A stretch of 64,000 bases of DNA. Source: Agrostemma githago. Taxonomy: Eukaryota > Streptophyta > Magnoliopsida > Caryophyllales > Caryophyllaceae. The notes below the pieces were generated by a model, which worked only from the letters and a program-made list of their open reading frames with translations, was not told the origin of the DNA and searched no databases. The stretch is from NCBI GenBank assembly GCA_958450325.1, contig OY288259.1:57004987-57068986 (forward strand), read 5' to 3'. The position numbers were made by a program, and so were the translations under genes. Of the stretch, positions 1 through 10,803 are shown in pieces. Every line of letters begins with the position of its first letter. Positions within the stretch are counted from its first letter, which is position 1.

Positions 1-1260
1 TTGCATCTCGGTGATGGCCTTGATCTTAGCTGGATCGACTTCGATACCGCATTGGCTGACGATGTGACCCAGTAATTTGCCAGAGGTTACCCCGAAACTG
101 CCTTTCTGAGGGTTTAGTCTCATGTTGTATTTGCGTAATCGGGTGAAAAATCTTCTCAGGGCGGTGATGTGACCGTCCCTGTGCTTGGATTTGACGATCA
201 TATCGTCCACGTAAACTTCCACTTCTTTATGCATCATGTCATGTAATAAAGTCGTGGCGGTTCGTTGATAGGTGGCCCCGGCATTAATGAGACCAAATGG
301 CATGACGGTATAGCAATAAGTACCTCAAGGTGTAATGAAGGTGGTCTTATCCATATCTTCCTCTGCCATTTTTATTTGATTGTACCCGGCATACCCGTCC
401 ATGAATGATAGAAGGGCATGATCAGCCGTGTTGTCCACCAGTATATCGATGTGTGGCAACGGGAAATCGTCTTTTGGGCTCGCCTTGTTAAGATCCCGAA
501 AGTCCACGCAGACACGCACTTTACCGTCTTTTTTAGGGACCGGTACGATGTTTGCAACCCAATCTGGATACTCGGAGACTCGTATGAACCCAGCCTTGAA
601 TTGTTTGTCGACTTCCTCCTTGACTTTGAGGGACCATTCGGGCCTCATGCGCCGGAGTTTCTGCTTAACCGGTTTGAACCCTTCCTTGATCGGTATATGG
701 TGCTCGGCTATTTCGCGGTCTATCCCCGGCATGTCCTTGTAGGACCATGCGAAGACGTCTTTGAACTCTTGAAGGAGATCGATGAATTGTTGTTTCTCCC
801 TGGGATCTAGAGATAACCCTATCTTAAGCATCTGAGGTTCTAAGGTTTTTCCCACGTTGATAGATTCGGTTTCTTCGATTACCGGATTGCGGGATTCCCT
901 CTGCTCTAGTTGCTCGATCAGATGTGGAGGTAAGGATACCTGTTCGTTGGGTTTCTCAATGTCATTGCACAGAATATTTTGAAAATTTAGGAATTTTTGA
1001 AAATGAGACAAGTCGTAAGCAGAACGGTTGTTATTATTCATAAATTGAGAGAAAAGCTCGAAAAGAGCTGCCATCTGATCGCTAGTCAGTGGCGGGATAG
1101 GTAGGGTGCCCGGGACAGACCCCGAAGCACCAGGAAAAACTAAAGGGAGAGGGGGAGTTACAGGACCGACCCTAGCACCGGACTCACTAGACTCGATCTC
1201 AGACTCTGACTCGGACTCTGACTCAGACTCAGACTCAGATTCTGGCATTTCTCCTTCCAC
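1..1260 (-). pseudogene. pol: Element C reverse transcriptase region (pol fragment, broken)
   Basis: The frame begins with a Ser-Glu repeat linker, runs through the conserved segment preceding RT and the first RT blocks, then meets a TGA stop at 325-327 where element B has a Trp codon (TGG to TGA). Downstream of the stop (positions 324 to 1) homology to RT continues to the window edge. The known role would be copying genomic RNA into cDNA. Relative to B, this frame is displaced from gag by a deletion of about 40 bp near 1254-1262 that removes the gag-RT linker. It is therefore a pseudogene and cannot give a full polyprotein without correction. Alternative: a non-autonomous copy already defective when it moved. 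Confidence 0.85.
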
Positions 1261-3887
1261 TTGACAGTCTTTCTCCAGGCTCTCTTACCTGTCCCGGATC
1301 CAACATCCGAGATCAGTTTGGATGGATCGAAGGTGCGGCTGCGGAGAATGAGACTGACTACCTCCTCCTTCGGTGTCGGGGTCGCGAGCTCCTCCCCAAA
1401 AAGTAGCCCCAGCGCGGGCTCAGCATTCTTAGCATCTTCGGACTGGATAAGGGCGAAGATGTCGTCGGGTATGTAGTTGCAGACCTGGGCCAAGTGGGTC
1501 CCAGGGCGTGTGGTTGGAGGCCGATATAGGCCCGTTTGGATGGACTCGAACACCGGCGTGACAAAGATGACTTTACCGGCTCCGGTTTGGCCCACATTTT
1601 CCGGAGTCAGGGTGTAGCCCAGACCGGTTTGAATTCTCCCGTTGTCAAGGACTTCAAGGATTTTTCCTGCAGGGAGATCGGGCCTTGATGTGACCCCTGG
1701 TAAGAAGCCCAGATTTTGTAACATCCGGTCCATGCTAACACTAAAGTAGGGTCGGAAAAGGTATCCTTCTTCGATGGCCCCTATGAAGTCGAACCCCCAA
1801 AGATCGGTGCGGCCCGAGGTGTTGCAGTTGGCCACAGTCATAGGTGTGGCTTCTAGAGTGATGACGGTATCGTGCAAAGGTAGCTTGATTTTCCGATGCA
1901 GAGTAGAGGACACAGCCCTGGTCGAGTGGATCCAGGGTCTTCCTAGAAGAAGGTTAAAGGAAGAGGTTACGTCAATCACTTGAAATTCCAACTCTTTTTC
2001 TATTGGGCCTGTTATGATAGTGAGTTTCACGGCCCCGGCTACGGACTTTGGACTCCCGTCGAAAGCCTGAATAGTTTGAGTTGTAGGGATGTAGTCGGCC
2101 TCGGTGATACCGAGGGCTTTGGCGGTCCTTAAGGGAAGGACGTTGACTGCGGACCCGTCGTCAATAAGGGTCATGGGCAGATATTTTCCACGGCAGATTA
2201 CCGTGATGTAGAGGGCCATGTTGTGGGCTGGCCCGAATGATGGCAGATCAGCATTGGAGAAGGTGATGAGCGAGCCTTCTTCTTTTGCTTTCCCCTTTAG
2301 GTGGGGCATAACCGTGGCTACCATTTCAGCTGGAGTAGCCATAGAGTCGATCTTGACTTGATCGAGGGCCTTAGTGAGTGCCTCTCGATGTTCCTGAGAG
2401 CTAACTAGGAGTTGCCATATAGAGAGGTCAACTCGAGTCTTGCTTAGCTGCTTTACCAGAGCCTTTTCAGTAGTTGGCGGCTCTTCCGGGACAACCTCCG
2501 TTTTGGGCGATGGTTCGGCGATGATGAGGGCCTGACTGCTGGTTAAGGCTTTGGACTTAACCTTCTGGATCTCCTCGGATGTGATAGGGACTGCTTCTCC
2601 CTTAGTGAGATAGACGTCGTCTTCGTCGTCACACCAGATCCCGTTGATTTGTGGGATAAATGGGGAAATGAGGTGTGAGCAGTCTATAACCTCTCCGGCG
2701 AAGATAGCGTGAGTGGCCAATGGGTTGTCCTTGTTGTTGGGCTTGCCTCCGGGTAAAGGGATTTTCCCGCTTTCAATGAGATCCTGGATAAGATGCTTCA
2801 GTTTCCAGCATTTCTCGGTATCGTGTCCCTTACCCTTATGGTATTTGCAGTAGGCTTGGGCGTCGTAGAATTTGGAGAGACGCTCAACTGGAGGATCAGG
2901 TGTTGGGCCTATCGGGGCGATGAGGCCTTTTGATGAAAGCCTTTGTAAGGCATTTGCATAGGTAGTACCTATGTCGGTGAACACCCGGGGCGGCGTATTC
3001 TTCTTGGACGGGTTATCAAGTAGATTTACCTCGTCAAAAATGCTACGAGTGGCAGCAGTGGATGCGGGCTTGCTTGTTGATGAGCTGGCCCCTTGGTATC
3101 CCTTGGTGGAGGCCTTAGTGAGGCTTTCCATCCTCAGATCATCCTCAATTCTCGTTCCCATTTCAGTTAGGACCGCGAAGTTAGGTATGATGGCGTACCG
3201 GAGATGGATCCGGTAGGCGGGCAGGAGATTCTTGACAAAGGCCTCAACCAGGACTTTTTCACTAGGCTTATCGACCAGTTTGACACTTTCAGCCCTCCAG
3301 CGTTGAAGGCACTTTGTAAACCCTTCCTTTGGTTCCTGGGCCATTACTTCCAGAGTGCGCATCGTGGTTTGGATCTCCGTGTTATCGGCGTAGTTCCGGG
3401 CGAATTCCGTTGCTACGTCGTCCCAAGACTTGTATTTCTTGGAATCGAGCCTATAGAACCAGGCTCTTGGGTGCTTCTCTAGCGAGGAGGCAAACAGATG
3501 CTTGAACATGTCTGACTTGACTCCTTTTAGGGCCATAAACTCTTTGAAGGCCCGGATATGTAATACCGGGTCTTCTGTTCCGTCGAACATCGGGAGGCCC
3601 GTCAAATTGAGATTGGCGAGCAATTGGTCGGTCAGGGGAGAGTAAGTTCGAGCATTCTCCGTATGGATCGAGTTGTGGGTCGACAAATGGACCTGCTCTT
3701 ACAGTTTGAGGACTGCGCTAGTCAATTCGGCTAATGGCCCATGAGCTTCATCTCCGTCCTTGGGCTTGTCCTGTTCGATGGCGCTAACCCGGGTAACAAC
3801 GGCGATCTGATCACCCCTAATTCGGTCAAGTTGCTCTTGGATCTTGGCCAATGAAGTGTTCAGTTGATCAATAGCGTCCTTAGTCAT
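1261..3887 (-). pseudogene. gag: Element C gag-protease region (broken)
   Basis: Translation aligns almost throughout with the N-terminal 880 residues of B's polyprotein: a short coiled N-terminus (3699-3887), the capsid-like gag domain, a degenerate zinc-knuckle segment (Cys-x3-His...His-x4-Cys), and the aspartic protease with an Asp-Asp-Gly-Ser active-site motif. Two breaks are visible. A TAA at 3699-3701 stands in place of a sense codon just before the conserved Glu-Gln-Val-His block. At the 3' end the frame shifts through the deletion near 1260, so the last ~30 codons before 1158 read the Ser-Glu linker out of frame. Gag would form the particle and the protease would process the polyprotein. 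Confidence 0.85.
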
Positions 3888-3901
3888 GGTTCGGGTGTGA
3901 G

Positions 3902-4932
3902 GTGGCCTGTCTGTAAGAACACCGTGTAATCAGAATCGGACCCAGATCGAAAGATGCATCCCGAGAAAAACGACTAGACTCGGAAACGGACTAAAAACCG
4001 ACTCCTAGACGGGTGACTCATGGACGGTGGGTTTTCTTTAGGATTTCGGCAGACTGGGCCTAGTCCCGTGTGAAGAAAGACCTACGTGTGAGCTAATCCC
4101 CAGACTTTGGACTCGATTGTGTAAGTGGGCTTCCCTTTGTAGGAGTTTGTCCTACGTAGGTGGGCCGTGCCTTGACTAATAAGGCGGGCTTGGGATGGGG
4201 TGGAAACCCGTGATGTAAGATCGACGGAGTTTCGACGCTATAGACTCTTACTACTTATGACAAGACCCGACACTGCTAAATACGGGAAGTTCTAAGAAGA
4301 AGAAGGTTTGAAAAGAGGATTTGAATTTGAAAACCGAGCAAAGTCGGGTTGGACGGCCCGATCTTTTTTGAAAGTCGGAAAAAAGGTTTATCGGACCGGG
4401 ATTTGAGAATTTTTTGAAAAGTTTGGGCAGCATACCGGCTAAAAATAGGCTATTTTGAGTCAAAATCATAAGTCCTAAATTCGGTAGCTTTCCGGGTTTT
4501 GAAAAATGGATAGTTTTCGAAAAAGATGCAAGTTTTTGAAAACGATGGTTTTTGAAAAGATGAGACACGGACCAGGTAGCACGTAGTCACGGAACAGTAT
4601 AACGACACCATGTATGCTCTTAGTCTAAGTCTCGGTCGGTCTAATAGGGTCTATACCAACAACGATGGCTTTCTCGTATTGAGGACGGACTCCCTAAGCC
4701 GAGTGGGTCTTAGGACATGCCGCAAAACCTAGACAAGTTCCACCATCGATGTCTTTAGCGCACCCATGTAGGAATGCACCGTGGTATAGTGGGACGTCGG
4801 TCACAAGTAACCGGCTTGGGAAAGATTGGGTTATGCATGGCCCATTGAACTAAAACGTGTACATTACTATTCGAACGATTTCTTTTCGAGTCTCACCCTA
4901 GGGATGCCGATGGTAAGTGACTCATCAGTTGA
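3902..4932 (-). other. Element C untranslated leader
   Basis: About 1 kb between the primer binding site and the gag start of C. I see no long frame. It aligns in patches with B's leader (for example the segment describing an 'ACGTAGG' repeat near 4140-4160 and the A/T-rich stretch at 4330-4560). Tat elements usually have a long leader, and Ogre members of the lineage carry an extra ORF here; none is seen. Confidence 0.6.
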
Positions 4933-4950
4933 TCCCCAGCGGAGTCGCCA
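4933..4950 (-). promoter_or_regulatory. Element C primer binding site (tRNA-Arg)
   Basis: On the minus strand the sequence is TGGCGACTCCGCTGGGGA, three bases inside the LTR end. It is complementary to the 3' end of plant tRNA-Arg(ACG) including CCA. The same 18 bases occur in element B. It primes minus-strand cDNA synthesis. Confidence 0.9.
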
Positions 4951-4953
4951 AAT

Positions 4954-7244
4954 TGTGGACATGACATAGGTCCACCCCGACGCGGCCACGCGCGGGTTTG
5001 GGGAAGCGAATGAATCTCCATATGAGATGGTCAAATTGAAATTTAAATCGAAGTAGGAGTCGCCATCGAATTTTGTGGTTATTCGGAACCGTTCGAGCCC
5101 ACTCTATGTCGTAGTGGGCCGTATACTAAATACGACCCATTTCCGATATCAGAGTTTATTGGGCTCGTCCCTTTGCATATCGATACCGATGCCGACTGGG
5201 CGGTTAATCGTATATTGAATGACTCTCGTTGCCAATGGTTTCGGACATCCGGAAACCACGGTTCTGAGTAAGGGGTGAGGGTACGTGTTGGGAAGTTCAC
5301 TGAGAACACCCAACCCCGCCCGCACTTAGCGGCCTTTACTAGGATATCGTTCGTTTTTGGTGTACACGGGTTAGTTCGACGGTTGAATGATATGCAAACA
5401 TTATTTTCCTAAGCATGTGAGAAAAATAAATAAATGGGTTGCTAAGTCGTTTAATGCATATTAAACTAATAACGTCAAAGTTATTTTAGCATGTGAAGTC
5501 GTTTTAGTCTAATAAAACGATAAAAACAAATAAAAAGCTACAAACACGAGAAAACGAGTTAGTAACGGTGAATAAATTGAAAAAGACGTAAATAAATAAT
5601 ATGCATGATTTTAGAAAAGATTTGATGACACGTGATTGATTAACACGTGTTGACCGAGGTCGAAAGAAAGTATTTATTAAAATATGTCGCGAAAGTCGCA
5701 TTTTAATATATGGTTCGAAAAGAATTAAAAATAGAAAAGCGAAGAAACGAAAAAAAGGGGACTCGGCCGAGCAGGCTGCCGCGCGAGCCGCCTGACAGGC
5801 GCGCGACTCGCGTGGCAGTCTGTCCGGTTTTTTTTTATTTTGTCGAAAAATCGTTAATTCTTTATAAATCGCGTACAAATATGGATTAATTTATACTCGA
5901 TTTATATTTTCGATATTCGTCGTATTCGATATTCGATTATGAAATCGATATCGAATAGTCGGAATGATTTTATAGAAAAGTTTTGAAAAACTCGTTTTGA
6001 ACGAAAATTGAAAAAAAGAATTTTGAACGAAAAAGATGTTAATTTTCTCCGCGTTAAAAATCATCGAATTTTGTTTAAAAAAAGTAGTGATTTTATTAGC
6101 ATCAACGAAAATTAATTTAATTTAGTTCTTGTAGATACGATATTCGATTAGAGAATCGGTATCGTATTTTAAGAACGTTATATAAAAAAGGTTTTTTATC
6201 ATCAAAAATAAATAAAAATATGATGCGATAAACGACCCATATTAATAATGTGAAACGATCGATAAAAAATAAAAAAAAAAACGGATGAAAAGAGGGGAGA
6301 AAGACGTGAGAGAGAGAGAGAGAGAGAAAGGAGAAGAATCGGGTTTGATTTACACCCTCAACCTACATGCTCTGTGTTCTCGGTATAAGGCTCGTCGGAC
6401 GGTGACTTAGGCACGGGAGCGTCGAGATGATGCGGGTGAGTTAAGGTGGTGCGGATTGGGGCGTTTTTTGATCGTGTGGGACGTTGGGTTCGGCCGGCTG
6501 AGACGGTTTCGTTGGGACGTCGGGATTTGCTTTGTATTGATGTCGAGGATGATGAATGTATTTTTTTGGTTGCTGAAAAATTGTCGTGTGGAAATCGTTA
6601 ATTGTTGTTATAAAAAATCGTGTCTTGAGGTCCTATTTATAGGAGTCAAGGTAGCCTTGCTTGTGTGGCAAGAAATACCGGTTTGGATAGGAAATACGAG
6701 AGTTCGTAAGAAAATAAACTTCTCGTTTCTTGGTGAAGAAGCAAACATCTCGGCTGGTTGGGGGGGTGTTGGCCGAGTATTCGGCTGTCTCGGCCGAGTA
6801 TTTGGAGCTCGGTCGATGTCTGATTCGGTTTCCGGATAGAATTCCTACTTGAGATCGAATTCTATCCTTAAACGGATTTGTTTAATATTATTTGAAGCTG
6901 ATTTTTTGGTGTTTGAGTCCGAATCAGCCGTGTAGTGTCACGGCCAGCTCATGTGACTCGGGAAAAAAACTATCTTTGACCGGGTTTGACTCGGTCGCTA
7001 AAAGACGGTTTTACCCCTGGTGTCGGAATCGACCCAAATTAGTCTCATTTGACTCGAAACGACCCTCTGGGCCTGGATTTGAGGTTGGTTTTGTAAGATT
7101 TGTACTCCGTAATAAGCCTAAAACAAATGTCCATGATTTCGAGCCCATATCCGAGTCCATTAAAGCACGTTTGCGTCCTATCATCATCGGGTGTTTGGCG
7201 GGACCTACTATAGACACCTGGCGGTCAAAATGTGGGTGTCTACA
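4954..7244 (-). repeat. Element C 5' LTR (about 2.29 kb)
   Basis: Minus-strand LTR beginning TGTAGACACCCAC at 7244 and ending TGTCCACA at 4954, with the PBS directly beyond. Both ends match the LTR ends of elements A, B and E. Compared by eye with A's 3' LTR it is roughly 85-90% identical, so the two are not a fresh LTR pair. It contains Tat features: a TATA box (6634-6641), a segment of GC-rich palindromic words near 5755-5820 and near 6750-6810, long A/T-rich R/U5 sequence, and a conserved U5 block ending at the PBS. Confidence 0.9.
6634..6641 (-). promoter_or_regulatory. TATA box of element C LTR
   Basis: TATAAATA on the minus strand, about 600 bp from the LTR start. It is placed like the TATAAATA boxes of the A and E LTRs and so marks the likely U3/R border. 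Confidence 0.65.
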
Positions 7245-7942
7245 GGGGTTTCTCGGGAAAGTCCAATATATCAGCAGGTTCATTTCGAAGCTAACCATGG
7301 TATATGAACCCATTTTCAAAAAACTGAAGATAGGAGAACGGGTACTATGGGACGACAAATGTCAAGCAGCTTTCGATAAGATCAAAGATATTCTGTCTTC
7401 TCCGCCGGTATTAATGCCTCCTCAGCACGGTCTGCCTCTGTCATTATACTTAACAACGACCGAGACAGCCATGGGGGCTATGCTAGCCCAGACAGTCGAC
7501 TCAGAAGAACGAGCCATTTACTACATCAGTAAAAAGTTCCTAGAGTACGAATGCAAATACACGATGCTCGAAAAGACGTGTCTAGCTCTAGTTTGGGCCA
7601 CTAAAAAGCTCCGACACTATATGCTTAGCCACGAAGTGCACGTACTATCGAGAATGGATCCAATCAAGTATCTGTTCGAAAAGCCCATCCTCAATGGTAG
7701 AATATCTAGATGGACTTTAATGCTAGCTGAGTTCGACCTCAAGTTCGTACCATTAAAAGCCATCAAGGGCCGGGTAGTAGCCGACTTCCTCGCCGATAGT
7801 CCGGTATCTGAAGAGGGACATACCGATACTTGGGCCTTCCCTGACGAAGATATATTCCATACCGACACGGAGACATGGGATCTATATTTTGATGGGGCAT
7901 CCAACTTTCGAGGATTTGGTGTCGGGATTCTACTAATCTCAC
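7245..7942 (+). CDS. pol: Element A pol, first piece (RT C-terminus, RNase H, start of second RNase H)
   Basis: Open frame beginning in the conserved RT thumb/connection block that follows Gly-Phe-Leu-Gly-Lys, through the Ty3-type RNase H (motif Leu-Thr-Thr-Thr-Glu-Thr-Ala-Met-Gly-Ala) and into the second, archaeal-like RNase H typical of Tat elements (Tyr-Phe-Asp-Gly-Ala-Ser-Asn). It stops because element B is inserted at 7943. The first complete codon is at 7246. The frame upstream of 7245 belongs to C's LTR and is meaningless. No stop codons are seen in this piece. RNase H degrades the RNA strand during reverse transcription. Confidence 0.88.
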
Positions 7943-8310
7943 TGTAGACACCCGCATTTTGACTGCCAGGTGTCTATGGTAGTTTCCAAAAATCACCCGA
8001 TGATGATCGGACGCTAACATGTTTCTACGCGCTCGGATACGGGCTCAAATCCATTAACCGCTGGTTAACACACTTACAGAGTACAAATCTCATCAAACAG
8101 ACCTCAATTCCAGGCCCAGCGGACCATTCCGAGTCAAACAAGACTAATTTGGGCCAAAACCGACACCGGAATTAAAACCGACTCTTCACGATTGGGTCAA
8201 CCCCGGTCAAAGTCGATCCCGAGATACATAAAACAACCATACAAACGTCAAAAGTCCAAGGCAAACACAAAACCCATCAAGGTCAAGGTCCAAACAAGAC
8301 CCGCGCGACC

Positions 8311-8425
8311 CATCTAGGCCACTCGATCGAGTGACCCATCCACTCGATCGAGTGGGCCTGCTTTGAGCCCGGCGGCTGACATAACGGGCCACTCGACCGA
8401 GTTGGCTACCTACTCGGTCGAGTGC
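8311..8425. repeat. Palindromic word cluster, B 5' LTR, upstream of TATA
   Basis: Two CACTCGATCGAGTG palindromes, then one ACTCGACCGAGT and one ACTCGGTCGAGT form, arranged as two pairs. The arms ACTCG/CGAGT are constant and the central dinucleotide varies. The same cluster is in the 3' LTR at about 30507-30615. Confidence 0.85.
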
Positions 8426-8451
8426 CCTAACCCGGGTGCCCTAATTTTTTT

Positions 8452-8459
8452 CTATATAA
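8452..8459 (+). promoter_or_regulatory. TATA box of element B 5' LTR
   Basis: CTATATAA, just downstream of the first palindrome cluster and about 510 bp into the LTR; repeated at the same place in the 3' LTR (near 30642). Likely Pol II promoter and U3/R border. Confidence 0.65.
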
Positions 8460-8758
8460 GCACCTTCCCATACACATCTACACATCACAAAAAACCCTAG
8501 CAACCTACACCCTACACACATACATACTACGTCGTCTACAAACCCTAGAAAAACCCTAGGAAATCGACCTTAGCAAAACCCTAAACCTAGTTTTAGGAAA
8601 TTCAACCCGAGCCACCACAACTTAGCCTCCATACACCTCGAAGACTCCCGTGCCATAACCACGTTTACGAGCCTTAATCCGAGACAGAAACATGTAGGTT
8701 GAGGGTGACAAAACCCCCTTTCTTCTTTCTTTCCTCTCTTCTCCGTTTTTTTTTTGTG

Positions 8759-8932
8759 TTATTATTATTATTATTATTAGTGCTACTACTACTACGTATT
8801 ATTATTATTATTATTATTATTATTACGTATTATTATTATTACGTATTATTATTATTATTATTATTACTATTACGTATTATTACTATTATTATTATTATTA
8901 ATATTACGTATTATTATTATTATTATTATTAC

Positions 8933-8966
<34 letters not shown>

Positions 8967-8999
8967 GTATTACTATTATTGTTATTATTGTTATTGCAT
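8759..8999. repeat. (ATT)n microsatellite with ACGT interruptions, B 5' LTR
   Basis: About 240 bp of TTA/ATT units separated by ACGTATT steps; the 3' LTR homologue is at about 30949-31206. The repeat count and arrangement differ between the two LTRs although the rest is nearly identical. The long translated strings of Tyr/Ile/Leu here are artefacts of the repeat. Confidence 0.95.
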
Positions 9000-9330
9000 C
9001 TTAGTTATCGCGCATTCATCTTTTTCAAGCAATTATTAATAAGGGTCGAAACCCGTTGACACGGATCCGACATCACAATCTCTAGGGATTTATCGATGTC
9101 GGAGAAGTCGAGGGAATCAAGTCTTTTTACTTATTCAATCAAAGAGTCAATCTTTCCAAATCACATTAAATCAATTTAAGGCAATTTTCGTTGATGCTAA
9201 AATAATTGTCAAAACAATTCGTTAGAATTATGACATTATTAACGCGGAGGAAATTTAATCACAACAATCAATTTAAAACGATTTTCGATACAAACACGAT
9301 TTTGGCAAACAAACCGGCCTCGAACAGGTG

Positions 9331-9562
9331 CCACTCGACCGAGTGCTTCAGTCACTCGATCGAGTGACACCCTAAAATCGAGACAGAATGCTAAATATGA
9401 CCACCACTCGATCGAGTCTCACAGTGACTCGGTCGAGTGGCCACGTACTCGACCGAGTCGGCCAATGACTCGGCCGAGTATGGTCTGTAACGCAAACAGA
9501 ATCAGTTTTTATAGGTCTACTCGATCGAGTCCATCGACCACTCGATCGAGTAGCCTCATAAC
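9331..9562. repeat. Palindromic word cluster, B 5' LTR, downstream half
   Basis: Eight copies of ACTCG-NN-CGAGT (centres AC, AT, GT and GC) spaced 15-60 bp apart, with flanking C/G often extending the palindrome to 14 bp. Repeated in the 3' LTR at about 31540-31762. Confidence 0.85.
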
Positions 9563-10362
9563 GACTCAAAACACAAGTCGTACATTGTTCTATCTTTTCA
9601 AACTCGATAGTATTTTACGACTTAGGTCAACATATGCATAATCAATCATATGTATACTATCTTTTCAAATCGTGCATCCCCATATTTGCATCTTTTTCAA
9701 TTCAATTCAATTTTGCACAAACCGTTATTATTCGTTATATTATTATATCATTACTAACGCGTTTGTTGTTTCTCTTGTTAATTTAATTTTGTTCGTTTAT
9801 TATACTAAATGAACCCGCATGCTAAAATACAACTTTGACGTTAATCTTAGCTGCATTAAATTGACTTAGAAACCCGTTTCAATTCAATTCGCATGTTTAG
9901 GGAAAATACTGTTTGCATATCATTTTCCCGTTTTACTAGCACGCGTATTAGAAAGTCATTCGAGTTCTTAGTAGAGGCCGCTAAAGTGCGGTCGGGGTTG
10001 GGTGTCCTTTGTGGGCTTCCCAACACGTACCCTCACCCCTTACTCAGAACCTCGGTTTCCGGATGCCCGAAACCGTTGGCGCACGAGAGTCATTCAATAT
10101 ACGATTAACCGCTCAAGTCGGCATCTATATCGCAATGCAAAGGGACGAGCCCAATAAACTCTGACATCGGAAATGGGCCGTATTTTGTATACGGCTCACT
10201 ACGACATAGAGTGGGCTCGAACGGTTCCGAATAACCATAAAATTCGGTGGCGACTCCACATAGACCTAAATTTCAATTCGATCCTTCTCATATGGAGATT
10301 CATTCGCCTACCCAAACCCGCGCGTGGCCGCGTCGGGGTGGACCTATGTCATGTCCACAATT

Positions 10363-10380
10363 TGGCGACTCCGCTGGGGA
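10363..10380 (+). promoter_or_regulatory. Element B primer binding site (tRNA-Arg)
   Basis: TGGCGACTCCGCTGGGGA, three bases after the LTR end. It is complementary to the 3' end of plant tRNA-Arg(ACG) with CCA and primes minus-strand DNA synthesis. Confidence 0.92.
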
Positions 10381-10803
10381 TTAACTGATGCGTGACTTAC
10401 CATCGGCATCCTCAGGGTGAGACTCGAATAGAAATCGTTTGACGAATACAATACGCGTGTTAGTTTTACGGTTCATGCATAACCCATATTTTCCCGGGCC
10501 GGTACTCGCGACCGATGTCCCACTATACCGTCGATGTACTCCAATACGGATATGTTGAAAGGTGTCCATAGTCGATTCGAGTGGGTTTCGCGGCATGTTC
10601 TAAGATCAACTCGACTTAGGAAGTCCGTCCCGATCAACGTCTAGACTATGTACACTGGTATAGACCCTCTATAGACCGACCGAGACTTAGTATAGAGCAT
10701 ACATGGCGTCGTTATAATGCTTGTGTGACTACGTGCTACTTGGTTTCCGAGTCGTTTTCAAAAACCGTCTTTTTTCAAAAATTGCATCGTTTTTCAAACT
10801 ATT
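10381..10803 (+). other. Element B leader, first part
   Basis: Untranslated leader between PBS and the Athila insertion; it resumes at 20320. No convincing frame is seen. It matches C's leader in patches. Confidence 0.7.

Larger units (their letters stand above)
1..7244 (-). mobile_element. Element C: Tat-lineage Ty3/gypsy retrotransposon, 3' part off the window
   Basis: Read on the minus strand this element runs 5' LTR (4954-7244), primer binding site (4933-4950), leader, gag-protease and reverse transcriptase, and leaves the window at position 1 still inside pol. Its proteins align along their length with those of element B in this window, so the Tat assignment rests on the same domain order. 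It is decayed: two in-frame stops and one deletion/frameshift are visible. The right end of its LTR joins the plus-strand pol of element A directly at 7244/7245, so C is either an insertion in A or part of a rearrangement. Its 3' LTR and target duplication cannot be seen here. Confidence 0.85.
7943..10359 (+). repeat. Element B 5' LTR (2417 bp)
   Basis: Begins TGTAGACACCCGC, ends TGTCCACA, three bases before the PBS. It contains four palindromic words at 8311-8425, a TATA box at 8452-8459, an (ATT)n tract broken by ACGT (8759-8999), eight more palindromic words at 9331-9562, and a conserved U5 block. Differences from the 3' LTR noticed by eye: about five substitutions, a one-base run length change and the repeat tract. 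Confidence 0.95.

Noticed and set aside
418..810. Plus-strand frames across 418-810 and similar antisense frames across gag-pol of B and C
   Set aside because: Shadows of the RT and gag coding strands; they change with third-position differences and have no independent motif.
6892..7244. N-terminal extension of the A pol frame to 6892
   Set aside because: This part is C's LTR in reverse; homology to pol begins only at 7245.
8699..9004. Open frame of Leu/Ile/Tyr residues in B's 5' LTR (and 30889-31248 in the 3' LTR)
   Set aside because: It is the (ATT)n microsatellite read in frame; no start context or homology, and length differs between the LTRs.
8311..9562. Spaced palindromic words as a CRISPR-like array
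   Set aside because: Units are only 12-14 bp, spacing is irregular, spacers are LTR sequence shared between copies, and the host is a plant.
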